Of a stretch of 64,000 nucleotides of DNA, positions 39,689 through 52,421 are shown one piece after another. The stretch spans positions 26,879 to 90,878 of the forward strand of contig JTDE01002000.1 in NCBI GenBank assembly GCA_014338405.1. Reading direction: 5' to 3'. Every line of letters starts with the position of its first letter. Position 1 is the stretch's first letter. Both the position numbers and the translations under genes were made by a program. The stretch comes from Paragonimus skrjabini miyazakii. Lineage: Eukaryota; Platyhelminthes; Trematoda; Plagiorchiida; Troglotrematidae. Under the pieces are notes generated by a model, which did no database searches, was not told where the DNA came from, and saw only the letters and a list, made by a program, of their open reading frames with translations.

Positions 39689-40269
39689 GTGGTATTACAG
39701 TCTGATAATACGTGATGGCAAATGTTGTTGTAATTGTCGTTTCACTGGGTGACCACAAGGCAATTCTAAAATTCGATGAAAACGGTACTATGAACCAAAA
39801 TTCTGATGGAATCGATATGATAACAATCTGAGCGATTTCTTGGTTTGATGTCGGGTTACCTTCAACACGGTTGAGTTTGCGTAAACATTGCATGTCATTC
39901 GGGTACAAATTGAAAAACGCTTCAGTAAAGAGATGAATCCAGCAAACGTCAACTTGGCAGTCTACAAGGACTACGATCCCCGCGTATTTCGTCACCTCGT
40001 TGTATCAGTTGACAAAGAGTCTTTATAACGAGAGGAAATATTGAACACTTTCTCGCTGCTAGTGTGCATCAAAACTCAAAAGAACGAAAACGGTGGAAAC
40101 ACACCATTATTGAAAAGAAAGCAGACTTCATCTTATCAGTTTTTAATGGTCTGTAGTAACGTTGGTTCGGATTAGTCAATTTGTTACTGTTCTGTCCGGA
40201 TTTAATTCAGTCACTTCGATCGGATAAGTTCAGCACATATCCAGATAAACTGCTTTGATCATCTATTGT

Positions 40270-40502
40270 TCACAAACAAACGCCAAGTTGAAGCTGCCTG
40301 CTCTTCTGGCTGGCAGGCGCTAATCGGCTAGCATCGTGTTCGTAACGGTTAGTGTGTAGGCTATGATCAGACACACTTTCTCCAGCGGGATGTTGCTCCA
40401 GTCCATTTTCATTAAACGGCATGTAACAAGTGGTTACATCCTCAACCTCTCGCATACTATAAAGCAGTCCATCATTATGTATAGTCTCCATATTGTCAAA
40501 TC
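40270..40502 (-). CDS. Candidate terminal exon of an unknown gene upstream of CDK20
   Basis: A strong acceptor (tctactgctgttctgcag) is followed by 77 open codons including the TGA stop, entering with two bases of a split codon. The peptide is polar and acidic/histidine-rich (for example MREVEDVTTCYMPFNEN and HSLHTNRYEHDASRL) and is not recognised. It ends about 580 bases upstream of the CDK20 start codon on the same strand, so a head-to-tail gene pair is possible. No earlier exons were found, and no clear AATAAA follows. It could be a chance ORF. Confidence 0.3.
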
Positions 40503-40999
40503 CTGCAGAACAGCAGTAGAAACAACGTTTTTACAACTAAGTTGCCTAACTTGGTAACCGGTGTTAAGGTAATAAATCGAGTATCGATAACACGTGTAAC
40601 CGCAGATGATTAACCATAACTTATAAGATACCGCTACTGAAGGACCTCCGCAGAGACACTAGTTCTGTCTGGCCTTATTGCGGTCATTTTTGTTCTACGA
40701 TATTCCAAGTCATTGCTGAAGTGACCGGTGGCTCAAGCAACAGTACTTTCTGACCAGGTATACGGCTGTTATAAATCAATGGATCAAGTTCGAAGACGCA
40801 AAACTTCCTTTCTGTCTTCCCAGTGGAAGTCACTGAACTGTTTCGATGTTCTCGGCAGTAAAACAGGTTGGTTACCTCTTGACCTACGAGATAAGTGTGC
40901 AACGTTTATATTGGTTCCAAAAAGATATCATTCCAGAAGAGGAACAAGTACTGCGAAATTTCCATCACCATTGCCGAAATGTATCGTTTGGTTCTTTTT

Positions 41000-43574
41000 A
41001 ATGGACATTTGCCAACCGGTGGATAATATTAGAGTTGAGCTACTGATGTGTTAAGATAAGTCCAACAGGAGTCAGTCATCTTTACCTGAAGTAACAAGTT
41101 ACTGAAAATACCACGAGAAGGGATGAATGCCGACTACGCGTTCACATGAAACTGTTACCCGTCAAGAAGTACTTGATAGATAAAGGCCGCTTGCTCAATT
41201 GAGGACTACATGATCACTCCAGTCAACGGTTACCAACACTATTCGAGACAGCAACGTACTTGTTCAAGCACGCTGTTTCTGTCTCTTTATTTAATCTTGT
41301 TTTATCCACATTTCTGTTTTCATTTCTCCTGACAGTATTCTTCCGAAGATAGTTCATGTCAATGTTGCGGTGACAGGTGACTCATGCAACAATGCCATCT
41401 GGTCAAGCTCATGGTCCTTATGAATGACTGAATGAATGAGTGAATGAGTACGCAGCAACGGAACTGGCTAAAATATCTCAAGGGAGAACTAGATTGGATT
41501 GGTAGAACGTCGTGCTGAATGTTCTGTATGACACAGCCTGCACATAAAAAACATGCACAAAAATGGACAAACTCAACAGAACAATAATGTAGGAAGAAAC
41601 TAAAATTTCACAGTTCATAGTCACTATCACAACCATTTCGTAACGGTACCTTTTAACAACTAACATGAGTTTATACATTCGATTATACCATACTAAATAC
41701 TTTCAAATCCAAGTAACAGCATTTCAGTCAGACTGATTAAGTCCCATTCTACCTGTTTACTTGGCAGTGATTGTAATCGTTAGTAGTTACAATAATGCTA
41801 CAATAATGGTGAACATTTGAGGTAAGAATGCCTGCATCACGCTTGACAAGTTGAGGATTCAGAGTAATATAAACAAAGATAACCGTATGTATATAAAATA
41901 ATTAGCAGTGCACTTATAAGTTAACATTAATAAAACGCTACAGTGTTGTGTATCATGCATGGTATGCGTAAACGAAACATTCTTTGGACACAACAATGTA
42001 ATAATATCTAAATGCTCTAGATGTTTAAAAGTTTTTATCAAAAGATTTGTATGTTGAAGAATTGGGGCGGTTTCACAAAAATCCTTAAAAAGATATGGGG
42101 TCAGACCATTCTAAAGTAAGCGATAAATACATGGAGACCATTTTCCTTAAATTTGCTTAGTATTGTTATCCTGGACGACAGCGGCGAACACATTGGCATG
42201 TCGTCAGTGATATTTATGTACTCAAATGTTTGTACACCTATTAGAAATGAGTATTATTCTAAAATAAAGTTTTATTAATTAACAAGGTGATCTGCAATTG
42301 TTTATTTCGTACCTAGAGCGACTCGTGATTTAGCACTATAATAAACGTAACTGGCTAAAGAACAATGGATATGACTGGCATAACAGAAGACAGTTTAAAA
42401 AAAACTTCATGCAAATATATGTATAGGCTGGATAGAATTGAATACTTCATTTCTAATGTTTATTGTTTTTGAATGTTATCTAACATCCCTTGAAACTGGT
42501 AGTCGGAAGAGAGATGTGGTGGGCACCAAAACTTTCGAACTAAATGTCGTTTCGATTTGAAAGAGATCAAATCATATAAACTTAGTCCGAATATGATTTA
42601 AAGTGGACCTGGGAATTTAATATAACACATCACTGTAGTAACTGAGTTTAAACCAGTACTTATGATTGGAAGTTATTGAGAATCATGCATCCTAAAAAAA
42701 AAATAGCTAGAGCTGAAAACTGTAAAACAAATAGCTACTTAAAAGACTTAAGGTAACCAATCACACAATATCGCCTTGTGAAGTTCTGGGATAGTGTTTC
42801 TGTCATATGTCCCAAACTGTAGTACTTCGATTGTTAGCGTGGATCAGTGACAAAAGTTGAAAGTGTAAAAACTGGAACAACGAATTCCAGGTATGCTGCA
42901 TGAATGTAGACGAATTAATAAAATGGTTACTGGACTGTTTATTTCTAAAACCGAATCCGTCTATTGGACCATAACGTGGCTCTTAATTTAGTTGATACAT
43001 TGCCACATTACCGACGTAACGAACAGAAAATCAGGTGAATTTCACCTAAGAGATTAGAATCAGTGATGTATCCACGGATCGTCCAAATGATTTCACAACA
43101 AAGTAATTTATTTCTCAACAAGGCGGAAATGACGTACGAGTCAAAACTAAATAATTTACACCGGCTTCCCCGAAACGCAGTTCGTTTCCCACGACGGCTT
43201 GGGAAACAAAGTGTATGTATTCAAAACTTCCTAGTGAATGGTGAATCTCATTTCTATCAAACCGATACCTGATTAATCAAAATCACAGCACATCAGGCAC
43301 CCTTAATCCGAGAGTCATTTGTAACTGACGATTACTCTCAGTGAGATATACATCGCAGTGTGATGTGTTTTCGTTATTGAGCGCCGTTTTTTTTAAATTG
43401 AAATGAAAGTAAGGCTAATCTAGACAACACCTAATACTTTCAAACCACGGAGCATCTTGTAGTGGCATAATTGGCGGAAAAGTAAAAGATTTGGCTTCAA
43501 AAGGACTGGATTGCCTTCACACAGCTTGACAGAAACTTACTCTTTGAGGTAAAGTTTTTGTGGTCAACTAGTGC
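41000..43574. other. AT-rich intergenic stretch without a supported gene
   Basis: Long AT-rich tracts and short ORFs. No repeats shared with the rest of the window were found apart from the tetranucleotide tract. Confidence 0.45.
41420..41451. repeat. Short (TGAA/TGAG)n tetranucleotide repeat
   Basis: Seven imperfect units in the stretch tatgaatgactgaatgaatg and its continuation to gagtgaatgagt. Confidence 0.8.
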
Positions 43575-43875
43575 AATGAGGATGAACGATCACACTACAC
43601 TGCTCGTCGATAGTCAGGCGTAGACGTGTATTTGAGTTTTGAAGTAACCGAGGAGAATATAGGAACATGTACACCGGGGCATGAAATGGTGTTTTCCATA
43701 CATATACTTAGCACTGGCAACCGTGACGTCCCGTGATAACTATAGTGTCCAAATTGTTTTTTCTACTGATAAGTAGTTTGTTGGTGTTGAAGCGTATACC
43801 TCCTGTGTTGATTTTCTGAATGCAAAATCCTTGCGCCATTCTTACTATTGGCTCATAACGCTAGTACTGTGATCT
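43575..43875 (+). repeat. LTR-like dispersed repeat, copy 2
   Basis: Diverged partner of 2961-3245. The order of matching segments is conserved from gatgaacgatcacactacac through the tggtgttttccat block to ttggctcataacgctagtac. The AATAAA of copy 1 has decayed (aatgcaaaat). No coding remnant adjoins it. Confidence 0.5.
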
Positions 43876-46800
43876 ATCCATTACAACCGGCCGTTATGTT
43901 CACATAATTTGGAGGCAACCGAATTTTCCATAGTGGTTCTCGGAAGACAGAATGGATGCAAAAACCAAAGATCATCTGGTGACTGAAGGCAGTTATTAAG
44001 TCTAAGGCTGCGTGTAAACTTCATGGGGAATGTCTTCAGAACAGCTTAATAGTTTGATGCTAAAATTGATGGTCATCCGTGAAGCATCACTTTTCAAGAG
44101 TAACTGTTAACACTATTAAAATGATGTGCTGAAATTCGTACAATAGTCAGTAATTTATCAGTCTTCAGCTTCTTAAGTTTCCTTTGAATAAACTACCTAA
44201 GAATAAAAAATATGGCAGCGTGATTTATAGACCACCAAACATGCGCCAATTTTTATTTGCTACAACACGATTCACATTCGCGAAACTTGTGTATAGTGGT
44301 TTTTCGAAAAGTTAAGCAGTCCCGTTACATTTTTAATCAATTTCCCACTTAAATTAAATCTTGTCAAAGATTTTGCCAAAACTCATCGGGTCGGTATTCA
44401 GTTAATTCTGACTGGTCACTCTTTATTTGCATGTTCGTGTTCAGATGAAGAGGAGTGTTTCCCCAATCACCTGCCGTTAAAATGTTTAACAGTTCCAATT
44501 TGAGTCTGTACATTCTAACCGAGATGAAAACGTGACTGCTCAGGCACGTTTGGAATTTGAACCAGTTGGATTACTGGTTTTCAAAATATACGATATCTCT
44601 CTCTGATGGAAGAACTGAGGAGATAAAAAGGCGTGTAGTGACTTGAAGTTAACTCCGGTCTGCCTGCCATGAGATGTGTGAAATACTTCCCGAAATAATG
44701 GTTCACGCTGTGCATAAAATCGTAAGAGTGTTTGTCTTCCGTTCGTTTGATGTTTGTTTGTTTGAGTGTTTCTGGATTATGCCTGTCAGTAACGCCAGAC
44801 ATGCTTGCTCACGTGCTTGGGGGCTGGATCCTCATTCTTCCTAATTAATGTCGCGTATCAATGTCGTATAGCCCTTTACAATTTCAATGTAGCCCTTGCA
44901 CACTACATTTTGGGTCTCGTTTCTTGTCTGGTTTTTATTGTGTGTACCTGAAAATTATTAATGTTAGTAGGCACTGAAGGAGATGTTGGGAAGCTGGATG
45001 GGGAGAGGTCAAATAAGCAGTATCTCAAATTTCTCAATTTATGAAACTAAGACTTTGTTTAGATGACGTTCAGTTAGACGTTTATAAGATAATAGAACAG
45101 CACCAATCTCAAACATAGCATTGATTTTTGACTAAATATGCAAGCCTATCATGTGTTTGACTGAATGACCAATGTGACCATATTTTGTTAACTTCCTTTC
45201 GGTGAATATTATTGCTGAAACATTTTGTGTTATTTTTGCATTAACAGCTGCTCCAATCATAGGATCTTCTGAGTAGGCTAAGGAGCTCATATGTCAGTGT
45301 TGTAATTTCAGTCTCCACATATTGCAGGTTGGGTGGGACAGCAATAGAATTGCGTCCCGAATTTTAGAAGATGTCAGACAACAATTCAGATAATTTCACT
45401 AAAGGGAATTTATCTGCTCCATAAAAAATCCGGTTGTATCATGTTTAGAATGAATAACAGACTGTACAACATATCAGTAATGAATATCTTCTGAACCAAT
45501 GCGAGACAATGGAAGTTCTGACACATGATGTTATGAGACATTATCCGATCACTGAGAATCTCGTAGCTGACTGTTGGCAATTTGGAGAGGTTTCGTAATT
45601 ATTTTGACATGAAACGTGACAGGTTTACAAAATGTTCTGTATAAAACCTATTAAGAAGTTTCAAACGATAACTACTCACCAGTTATTCTATGGATTGTTG
45701 TATCATCAGATTGCACACATACCAGTTTGATAACCCGCCGATAGGTGGCTCCCACAGACTAGATAATTAACCGATCTCACTTAGAATATAACATTGTTAG
45801 TGCAGCTCATCGCTTCTAACACATCATTGTGGATTGTTTGTAGTTTCAGTTAGGAAAATTTGAGTTTATAGCTTTAACGTCTTTAATATTGTGTTTAATT
45901 CGGTTAAACCAACAATGTATATAGAGAAACTGCAAACTAGTATGTCGTGCACATAATGCGAACCGTATCAACAACGATTGCTGCAATTCACACATAGCCT
46001 TTTGACATCATGCAACGACTCTTTCAAAAGCATCATTAGGGAACGAATAGATGATATTAAGTTCATTCTGATGATCAGTATGTACTTAAATTACTGCAGA
46101 ATGTTAGAACCTTCTGGGTTCAGTTCCTGCTTCGTGAAGATAATGGTCAGTGGGGTTGGCTTCCGCTACAGTAACTTATAGCTAAGTTAAAATCATCAGT
46201 GTTGATACGTCCCGGCGTATGCACTAATCCATGGTAAGCAAAAACATCCACCAAGCCTTCAGACGGAGGCTACATTCTTGAGAATGTACTTACTCATCTC
46301 TACATCTATGAAGTGGATGTCTCACAGGTCACGCAATGAAGCTCCGCATGAACAGTATCGCTAGATTCCAGGAAAGTCTGGATGATTTTGCATGAAAGTG
46401 CTATATGAATATCGACAAAGTTGAAAGGCAGTGAATCCATCCTAGATGTTTCTCAGGTAGATAAGGTGACAATTTAAGTAGCATCGGTTGTTTTGAACTC
46501 AAAAAACTATGATCAGTTCCCCGCTGATACAGTTATAAACACCTGCATGACTCCGGTGTGAAAACGATGGTACACTTAAAATGTGACACTAAGATGAACA
46601 ACCTCAAGTTTATGGACAACAGCTTCGGTAATCAGGAAGCTGATCTCTAATAACTGTCTTGCACAAAATCCTCAAACAGCCTGATATATCAAATGGTTCT
46701 GTCAACAAACCAGGTATGTAGATGGCTCGCCTGGAGAGGGATCAGCAATTTACAGAGGTGTCAAAATGTTGACAACGGATGACATTGTGATATTTCTCAG

Positions 46801-47289
46801 GTGCCATGTCAGACATGGACTGATCGCACAAGTTATAAGTGACGTCTTCGTTGTATCATATTTAGATATGCTTGCACCTGGGCACATTATAACTAGGTTC
46901 CTTAGTTAGTGACTAGTTGTTCAATGCACCAACGTCATTCTGAAAACTTGTTTCAGCAGAATATAAAGATAGAGACTTAAAAGCCAATGATAAGACGCAT
47001 CAAAATGAAAGCCCTGGAACGAAGCTTTCTGGATCTTCCGTGGTTTAAAGTTGTTTTCTGCTAAGACGTTATTTAGGCTGAGTTTCAGACAGCTCGACTT
47101 AAAGTGTTGCCCAGATCGTCGCAGCAATGCATCGAAACTTAGATAGCCCGGTAGACAAAGGCGCAACCGTGACGGGTCCGTCATCATCATCATAACGGCC
47201 CTGAGTTCAACCAGAGAGGTACTATGGATTGGACTGCTGATGATATCCAGTCACCTAACCTGTGAGTCAAAAATAGCAACTGACTGGGA
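43876..47289. other. No supported gene
   Basis: Short ORFs only, including minus-strand 46921-47193 (90 codons, no motif). Nothing recognised. Confidence 0.4.
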
Positions 47290-47510
47290 GAGAAGCTCGA
47301 TCTACCGTGACAGACTTCTCAGTGAATGATTTCACTTTTCTTCGCTAGGTTTCCATCTGTCCATCTCACACTCCACGTTAGCCGGTCGCGGTATAGGCAA
47401 AGAGTGCTGAATATGGCAATGGACCAGCTTGCTTCCTTATTACATGGCCTGATCACCCGAGTATGTGCAAACTTCATAAATGACCAGAGGAAATTGCTTG
47501 AGCCACGAAT
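47290..47510 (-). mobile_element. LINE 3' coding fragment, third and most diverged copy
   Basis: The block aligns by eye with 8800-8970: tttccatctgtccatctcac corresponds to ttatcatctgtctacctcgc, and tacatggcctgatcacccgag corresponds to the GHVLWMP codons of the first copy read in reverse. No open frame survives. It lies 350 bases before a different LINE remnant in the opposite orientation. Confidence 0.5.
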
Positions 47511-47863
47511 TATCTCATTTTAACTCCATCATACTTTACTCGCATAAAAATTTTCACCAGGTGGCACATTAGCCCATGGTTTATGAAGCCTAAACTATCG
47601 TTACTAAATGTTGATCGTAGTCTTTGCTAGTACCACTAGTAAGTTTCAAAGCATATCGGAAGATAGGTACATTCTTGCAATTTCCATCGGGTTAACAGAC
47701 AGGGCAGTCAGTGTCATTTGGCTGTGAACGTAACTTGTCGTACTGGTCGTCCTCTGTTTATTCGAGTAAACAAGTGGAGTGCTGATGTGTAATGCCCGGC
47801 CGGTGGGATTCCCTTGACTTCAATAAAGTTGTAACAAGGAATGGCTGTGAGAAGACCTTAAGT

Positions 47864-49290
47864 GCTTTGTACGTTAACGCTGGTAACCTGAGGAATAAAT
47901 AGAGTAAACCCTCAGAGGAATTAGTAAGGAAAGATGTTGCAGTTACTGCAACCCGTCTACGGTGGAACATGTCTGTGGATAACATCTGTCCTTTTCGGGA
48001 AAATGATCCACAAAGTGAATAGACAAGATCGTGGAATAATTGGGGATGTTTCATTGCTAACAGCGTAGCAATACGACCAGCGGTAGAAAGCGGAGCTAAA
48101 TGTGAAGGATATTTGGCTGTTAAGCCGTTTCATAACAGACATTAAAATCAAGCGTTTACGTTCACATAGGCTTATCTTCTACTTGATAGGAGGGCAAGCA
48201 GTTCCTCGGAGCTAGTCGAAAATAAGTAAACCTGTCACAGACACTATTTGTGGTAGCAAGTTTTAGTAATCCCGGGGTGACCTGAAGATTGAAGCATGTT
48301 GCCAGTTGTAAGTCTGGTAAGACGATGTTGGAGCCCTTAAACCAGAGGGTCTTAATTCAACGTGTTACTGTGGTCGCCGGGCAAAGAGATGGATAGACTG
48401 TCACAACTTTATACCTCGTCACGACAAGAAACCCTAACGACACTCCGGAAAGGAAGTCCAGAAGGCCTTTGACAAGAGTGACCATGGAATCTTACGCCTA
48501 GGATCTGGCTGTGGCTACGCCAAATCTCCGTGAATTTGTTGATCTTTAGGGGCATGAACATCCAGCAACTGTGGTTGAGTGTGAAACATGTGAGTTGGAT
48601 AGATTGTCATGAGACCGGCGATTTTAACAAGGCCTGGACCATAATCAAAGACAGTTTATTCAACCAACTATCAGGCATGCTCTGTTAAGTCGGTACAAGA
48701 GGAATCCTCTATGGAGAAGAATTTAGATTGAAAAGATTCGGAAATTCAAAAAGAAAGCTTCCGTTGTATACAAACATTCAAGTTTGCAGATAAAGTTTTG
48801 TTAATAAAAGGTGTCTAGAAAGAAGCATTCTAAAATAAAGAGGGAATTCAGAACCGAGTTTGAAACGAATCTAAAGAAGAACCCGTATAAAAATCTTAAT
48901 GCCTTCTTTATTTATGTCTAGGCTAAAGGAAGCGCGCGGGAAGGATTAAGTAGCGCTGCTGAAGCTAAGGGTAATATTGTCGAATCACTGTTACAAGAAG
49001 CGGCGGTTTTCAGCAGGTTTTTAGGTCGTACTCTTTCCGGACGCTGGAGTTACCGCAGTTGGGCTCAGCTCTGTTACATTAAGGTGATTCGTGGAAGACG
49101 AACCTGGAATAGAAAAGGGTGAACTAGAGAATGCATCCTCAATTCCAACCCATAGGTTGGGCAGACTAGATGCAAATAAGACGGTTCAGCCAGACCATAT
49201 TCGTGAAATGGCAGTGAAACCTCCAAGCGGTGTTGGTCAATCTCACCCTTCAGAAGGCCACCATTCAAGACGGCCGGGGTGCTCCGGAGC
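47864..49290 (+). mobile_element. CR1/Jockey-type LINE remnant: endonuclease and start of reverse transcriptase
   Basis: The plus strand begins with ALYVNAGNLRNK, a stop, then KDVAVTATRLRWNMSVD, corresponding to the N-terminal blocks of apurinic-type LINE endonucleases (SARSLRNK and DVIxITETWL). Near 48840-48920 it reads EFETNLKKNPYKNLNAFF, the linker block that is usually NPKxFWxYV. LLQEAAVFSRFLGRTL follows, and at 49165-49215 LDANKTVQPDHIREMA, the reverse-transcriptase entry motif (LDxNKAPGPDGIxxxxL). Homology stops near 49290, before the catalytic RT motifs. Many stops and frame changes; not functional. CR1 versus Jockey cannot be decided by eye. Confidence 0.68.
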
Positions 49291-49799
49291 GCCGTACGCT
49301 ACAGCTACATGGTTATTTTCCTCCTATTAGTATCCCCCCTTCCTGTGACACGGTTCACCTCCTACCTCATTTTGTCAACCCTGTGCACCCTGTGAGCCGA
49401 TCAGGTGTTTCTTTAATTCGTGGGACGTCATTGGTTTGCACTTGCAATAAATGTGCGGGAGGGCGTCAGGAGGGTATTGAAAGCATGAGCGTAAACATGG
49501 CTGATTTGTCTGCATTGTTTTAGGAACACTTCGATAGTGTTGTATCACCATGGCACTTCCTGAACTTAGATGCAGTAGAAGCCGAGCCTAAACTTTTTGA
49601 AGTTCAACCGAGCTCATCTTACTGCGTCCGATCAACCAAACCTGCGGTCGGTGATCATAAGAGACGAGTCTACGCATGCGTCTGTAGAGTTCGAGCATTA
49701 CGCTCATCTTTCGGTGTTCAAGAAAGAACAAACGCTCAAACTGGATGCTCGGCATATTTCAACATCAATCTGTACATTAGCGGAGGATTTCGGATGACC

Positions 49800-51380
49800 A
49801 AATTCTTTATGCTTCACAATCATCAGTGCGACATGGATGCTGCAAAATTACGAGGCAGCAAGGCGTCGCCTAACCCTGGAAGAAATCGACGAAATTCGAC
49901 CATGGCTGCTCAACGGGACCGTATCCCTCAACGTGACTCAATACATTCGCAAGCACTTTGGCTAGAAGACAACGACGAAGGATGTTTGCAACCTTCGTGC
50001 ACACCTGTTCGCGAAAAGACACACGGCTGGCTACCTAGGTCGTTTGAATGCCCAACTGAACACAACTGGTTAGTGCTATCCAGACGTGGATGCTGAAAAT
50101 CGTTTAACACATTTCATGTTCATAAGTAATAAATAAATAGAGTTTTGTCGGCGCTACCCCGAAATCATGGGTATAGACGCCACTTACAAGAGTTGTAAGG
50201 AGAGAGCCAATTTGTCTGTTTTGGTTGTTGTAAATGCTAGTGGAGTCGGCCTACCAGTCTACTTTGGTTGGCTTTCAAACGAAACTACGGTAGCTATAGC
50301 AACGTTTCTCCGGTAGTTCATCATATTCGTTAGACCAGTGAACACGAAGACGATGATCATGAACGATAGTGCGGCGATACAAACAGCAATAACCCAGGAG
50401 CTGCCCAGTGCACATTTTGCGTAACGTATGCAACAGAACTTCAAACTGGACTATCCACAAATGGTTCCCGATCGCTATGCTGACACGTAACCGCTGGAGA
50501 TATGCTGCAGCCTTAGCCATCATGCAGATTACAGACGCGACGTTCTACAATGAGTACCTGATGCCCAGGCTCATCAGAAGATCTGAAAAATGGGTCAGTT
50601 GCCGCTGTCCGAAGATCCCGACATTTGGCATGCGGGACAACTTCGTCGAAGCAACCCATCGTTCAATAAAGCAGAACAACTTGAACGCCCGTATACAAAT
50701 CTGGCAGGCAATTGAGCGTACAACCGCCATCTTCGGCCACATTATTAACGACCGTCAGGCACTGCTCGTCTCTGCTTACCGCTCATACCCGCTCATCAAT
50801 ACTCGGGAAGATTACGTGGGGTTGAGTAGTCGCTTAGTCCCAAAGGCCGTGCAACTCATGTCCGCATATGTTGCAGACGAAAGCCAGTTGACTTTCACCG
50901 CTTCTCCGACGGGATTACCTTGATGGACGACCACAACCTCTACAACGTCAATCCAACTGCCTGGAGTTGCGATTGTCCGTTTTCGGTGGAGTACCTTTTA
51001 CCATGCAGTCACTCCCTGCATGTGTATCAATCGTTCGGCGGGAATATGGAAAATTTTCCCTTGTTTCCAGATGGACCAGAAGTTTTAACTGAAGTTTGGA
51101 AATCCCTGTCGCGAGCTATGACGCGCTGAGCAAAACCTACGTCCGATCCTCCGGAGTGGCAGCATTAACTGAGCTGGGGATGGTGGCGAAGAGGCAACCG
51201 GATGACACAACATTCAACCAACTGTTGGATGAATTACGGGAGTTTCTTCGCAATTGTGGCCGCAGACGTCTTCCGCCGTACTTCATTCCGATAACTGATG
51301 CACCAAAGGACATCGCTGACGTATCCGTCGTAACTCTGGACCTTCCGGATAGTCCATCTAAAGAGGAAGTGGAACCCATA
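49800..51380 (+). mobile_element. Mutator-like (MULE) transposase pseudogene with SWIM zinc finger
   Basis: The frame at 49834-50100 reads YEAARRRLTLEEIDEIRPW and KTTTKDVCNLRAHLFAK with stops. At 50150-50300, FCRRYPEIMGIDATYKSC carries the first catalytic Asp (codon 50176-50178) of the MULE DDE domain, followed by LSVLVVVNASGVGLPVYFGW. VHILRNVCN near 50405 matches the position of the MULE C-x2-H-like block. 50408-50923 is open (MRDNFVEATHRSIKQNN). 50920-51129 carries WSCDCPFSVEYLLPCSHSL, a CxC...CxH SWIM finger, as in MULE transposases and ZSWIM3-like proteins; 51096-51383 continues in a shifted frame. At least four stops and two frameshifts are present. No terminal inverted repeats were identified. 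Confidence 0.7.
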
Positions 51381-52213
51381 TGACAGTTGTGTTTACAGAC
51401 TGCCACTGTCTCACGTCCATTACAATAATCTTCCGGTCCTTCAGAACAACCGCGATTTGGCACAGATTGAACATAATTCACATCATAATTCGTTACAACG
51501 ACTGCGGTCACACGGTTGAAGCGAGAAGACAGTGAGAAACAGTACGGAAGGTGAATCACCACCATCCTGTCATGTGGGTTAAATGAGATTTGATCGAACA
51601 AATCTGAGTCATGGCAGTGGGTAAACATAAATCAGTGAGGATGCTGTCTGCACTATTCATCTGGCCCGTCTGATTACCCGTGTTTTGACAGCACACAACC
51701 TTCAGGCCGATTTAGAACAAACACACTGAAGCACGGTGTGAGCACAATTAAGGCTGTTCGTAATTAACTGAATGGTTCCGGATGATTTGAAACTAAGGTA
51801 AAGTCTGCTAATAACTACCGAACAAAGACAATGAAGCGCGATGTTAACACAATTCGGGCTAAGTGCAATAAGCTGAATACTCCGGAAACGTTTCAAACGC
51901 AATTGATATCGCCGACGTTATAGGTATAGGAGAAGTTGGAGGAAAAATGGCATACTAGATCAAATAAGGCCATTCTTATTCCAGTCTATGTTCCAATTTC
52001 TTACTATTCACTGCAATAGTCGAGTAATAATGTTTGCACTATCTGCAACGTTAACGTTTACGTAATTTCCAACTTAACTGGTTTCTCTAATTCGGCCGAA
52101 ATTCTGCTGATTCTATCCGTCTTCATTGCCACGCGACTGCCTCATCTGAGCCGTATTATTCAGCAACATATCGGTGCCACTTTGAGATATCCTCATTTTC
52201 CAGTGTTCCTTAT

Positions 52214-52397
52214 TGGTGCACATGATTCATTTGTGCACCATGCATGGTGCATGTGCATGCAGGCATGGTGACCATGGTCACACATTGTGTCACATCCGTC
52301 ACCCTAGGTAACACGGCCGACTATCGAGTGACTATCGAGTGACTAACGAGTGACTGTCGAGTGCAACAACTATGCATCTGGTAGTCACTCGTTAGTC
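52214..52397. repeat. Palindrome and tandem-repeat cluster 5' of the transposase remnant
   Basis: In order: TGGTGCACA (52214-52222) and TGTGCACCA (52232-52240), a 9-base perfect inverted repeat with a 9-base loop; an alternating tgcatg-rich stretch (52241-52260); the 14-base palindrome GTGACCATGGTCAC (52268-52281); four 11-base tandem units of the type ctatcgagtga (52321-52363); and GACTAACGAGTGACT (52341-52355), whose exact reverse complement is at 52383-52397. Confidence 0.85.
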
Positions 52398-52405
52398 GGT
52401 CAAGG

Positions 52406-52421
52406 TGTACATGCCTTATGA
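52406..52421 (+). repeat. Putative 5' terminal inverted repeat of the transposase remnant
   Basis: TGTACATGCCTTATGA here matches the reverse complement of 53676-53693 (TGTACATGGTCCTTATGA) except for a two-base gap. The pair flanks the transposase remnant about 1.27 kb apart. No target-site duplication could be recognised, so element ends are tentative. Confidence 0.4.
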
